A stretch of 21,226 nucleotides of DNA from a virus. A program made the position numbers and the translations under genes. The stretch lies in the IMG/VR virus record IMGVR_UViG_3300025646_000454, positions 1-21,226 of that record, one strand, 5' to 3'. Shown one piece after another: positions 20,166 to 21,226 of this stretch (its first letter is position 1; each line of letters begins with the position of its first letter). The notes below the pieces were generated by a model. It made no database searches. It was not told the DNA's origin and worked only from the letters and a program-made list of their open reading frames with translations.

Positions 20166-20665
20166 TGGCTACAGCACTATTCATAAAAAGAGACGACCTG
20201 GTTCGAAACACGTTCCTCTCCGGGAATGTGGACACGGACAAGTTCATCCAATTCATAAAGATCGCCCAGGAAGTACACGTACAGCAGTACCTAGGTACGA
20301 AGCTATACGAGAAGATAAGCAATGAGATCATCGCCGGTACATTGTCCGGCGACTACCAAACGCTGGTAGACACGTACGTGCAGCCAATGCTTATCCATTG
20401 GGCAATGACAGAGTACCTTCCGTTTGCGGCCTTCACGGCCAGCAACGGAGGTATCTACAAGCGCCAGGTAGAGAATGGCGAGACAGCATCAAGAGAGGAC
20501 CTATCCTTCCTGATCGAGAAAGAGAGAAACCTAGCCGAGTACTACACTCGCAGGTTTATCGATTTTATGTCTTTCCACCAAAGCACCTACCCGGAATACA
20601 ACACCAACAATAACGAAGACATATACCCACTAAAAGATAGCACGTTTAGCGGATGGATGCTGTAG
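20165..20665 (+). CDS. Head-tail connector/adaptor protein (166 aa)
   Basis: Mostly helical: ALFIKRDDLVRNTFLSGNVD (4-23), DKFIQFIKIAQEVHVQQYLG (25-44), then YVQPMLIHWAMTEYLPFAAF (71-90), and ERNLAEYYTRRFIDFMSFHQ (119-138). This pattern and its place after the portal fit gp6-like head completion/adaptor proteins, which form a ring under the portal. From memory it is a conserved family in Bacteroidetes phages. ATG 20165 overlaps the portal stop by one base. Confidence 0.7.
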   Translation: MATALFIKRDDLVRNTFLSGNVDTDKFIQFIKIAQEVHVQQYLGTKLYEKISNEIIAGTLSGDYQTLVDTYVQPMLIHWAMTEYLPFAAFTASNGGIYKRQVENGETASREDLSFLIEKERNLAEYYTRRFIDFMSFHQSTYPEYNTNNNEDIYPLKDSTFSGWML

Positions 20666-20748
20666 TAAAGAAATACACACCAAAACAAAAGAACATCAGG
20701 AAGCTCAAAGTTTACCTGAAAAAGATAGAGAAGAAGAATGGCAACTGA
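20653..20748 (+). CDS. Tiny lysine-rich protein (31 aa)
   Basis: ATG 20653 lies 13 nt inside the preceding gene and its stop lies 11 nt inside the next, the same tight overlap seen throughout. The product (MDAVVKKYTPKQKNIRKLKV...KKIEKKNGN) is about one-third lysine. It fills the only gap between two confident genes. Its 3' end resembles that of the 45-aa ORF at 12379 (basic end, ATGGC start of next gene). No function known. Confidence 0.45.
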   Translation: MDAVVKKYTPKQKNIRKLKVYLKKIEKKNGN

Positions 20749-21052
20749 CGAAAAAGGCTACGGATCAATCTACGGGTCTACCTGGTGGGGATCGGGAGAC
20801 GCTTTCACCAACACCATAGGTTGGGGAAGCGCAATGTTTTACATTTTAGATCCAGCACAGTTTCAACAAAGAGCTTTGGCTGACGGAGCAACAATGGAGG
20901 CATTCGAATGTGTCTCCAAGCAGCTACGTAGATATCCCCAGGCCGATCGAGGCCGTCAACTGATGGACGCATACGATGCAAGAGTTACTGCAGCATCCGG
21001 ATCAACGGAGGCAAGGACCTGTACAATAAATGAACTAAACGATTTATTCTAA
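20738..21052 (+). CDS. Gly/Trp-rich small protein before the receptor-binding gene (104 aa)
   Basis: The N-terminus repeats a GxGSxYGSTWWGSG / TIGWGSAMFY pattern (residues 6-38), an aromatic-glycine stretch that I recall from Bacteroidetes phages at this position. It is followed by a helical domain with ECVSKQLRRYPQADRGRQLM and a short acidic end. Between connector and fibre gene, it may be a tail-fibre accessory or neck component; this is a guess. Stop and next start overlap (TAATG). Confidence 0.6.
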   Translation: MATDEKGYGSIYGSTWWGSGDAFTNTIGWGSAMFYILDPAQFQQRALADGATMEAFECVSKQLRRYPQADRGRQLMDAYDARVTAASGSTEARTCTINELNDLF

Positions 21053-21226
21053 TGAGTTTATATAAAGATGCCAGCTTGGTTATGATCCCAAGCGCATATA
21101 AAGACGGAAAGCTGTATAGTATTAGACCTACTGATGGTAGTGGAGATTTTACTTTTAGTAGGGGTTCAAATCTTGCTGCTACGAGGGTAGATGTTAATGG
21201 CTTAATTGAGAAGGGTAGAGAGAATC
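21052..21226 (+). CDS. Receptor-binding/tail fibre protein, N-terminus only (truncated by window)
   Basis: ATG 21052 opens a frame running off the right edge. The first 58 residues read MSLYKDASLVMIPSAYKDGK, then LYSIRPTDGSGDFTFSRGSN and LAATRVDVNGLIEKG. I recall this conserved N-terminal module from many Bacteroidetes phage and prophage tail-fibre or LamG-domain proteins; it precedes variable adhesive domains. The stretch is visibly richer in T and A, with TTA/TTT/AGT codons unlike the neighbours, which suggests exchange between phages. C-terminal domains cannot be seen. Confidence 0.7.
   Translation, partial: MSLYKDASLVMIPSAYKDGKLYSIRPTDGSGDFTFSRGSNLAATRVDVNGLIEKGREN

Noticed and set aside
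1-21226. CRISPR array, tRNA, integrase, repressor or lysis genes
   Set aside because: No regularly spaced repeats, cloverleaf, or recognisable protein motifs were found; the repeats at 162-269 are too few and too close for CRISPR.

Overview
The window looks like part of a tailed double-stranded DNA phage (Caudoviricetes) genome, probably of a siphovirus infecting a Bacteroidetes/Flavobacteriia host. Every supported gene is on the + strand, genes are packed with 1-17 nt overlaps (mostly ATGA, TGATG or TAATG junctions), and starts are preceded by A-rich leaders with few Shine-Dalgarno sequences, as is usual for Bacteroidetes. Several proteins (terminase pair, XkdF-like protease, portal, the two large tail proteins, the receptor-binding protein start) match, from memory, sets that recur in phages of this host group. 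No database search was possible.

Region 1 (1-2265), small early/accessory genes: nine or ten tiny to small ORFs, mostly of unknown function, a PD-(D/E)XK nuclease candidate (1060-1596) and, at 162-269, a noncoding stretch of palindromes and direct repeats. It ends in a clear intrinsic terminator (2238-2265). Region 2 (2266-5807), regulation and DNA metabolism: a host-type promoter, a sigma-70-family factor, a Cys-containing small protein, a second PD-(D/E)XK candidate, a single-TM peptide, a RecE/exonuclease VIII-like PDDEXK nuclease, and a fused ParB-like/DNA adenine methyltransferase. Region 3 (5808-7403), packaging: a 66-nt island with two strong hairpins, then small and large terminase subunits. 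Region 4 (7434-14392), tail: a chaperone-like gene with a U9 slippery site and an overlapping -1 frame, conserved tail-completion proteins, two large tail/baseplate proteins and a 628-residue tape measure. Region 5 (14389-17395), head: XkdF-type protease, scaffold-like protein, two tandem paralogous helical proteins, major capsid protein and terminator. Region 6 (17423-20748): tail-tube-like protein and terminator, a small neck-type protein, portal with an extra C-terminal domain, connector and a lysine-rich peptide. The window closes with a small Gly/Trp-rich protein and the beginning of a probable receptor-binding/tail fibre gene that runs off the edge.

The genes together encode DNA packaging plus nearly the whole virion, preceded by a transcription-regulation and nucleic-acid-processing block. 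The most interesting signals are the -1 frameshift cassette (7909-7917), a 15-bp element repeated exactly at three start codons (7422, 15033, 18049) in a phage that encodes its own sigma factor, the hairpin island ahead of the terminase, and the paralogous pair beside the capsid gene. No integrase, repressor, lysis gene, tRNA or CRISPR array is visible, so lifestyle cannot be judged from this window. There is no gene-free stretch longer than 300 bases.
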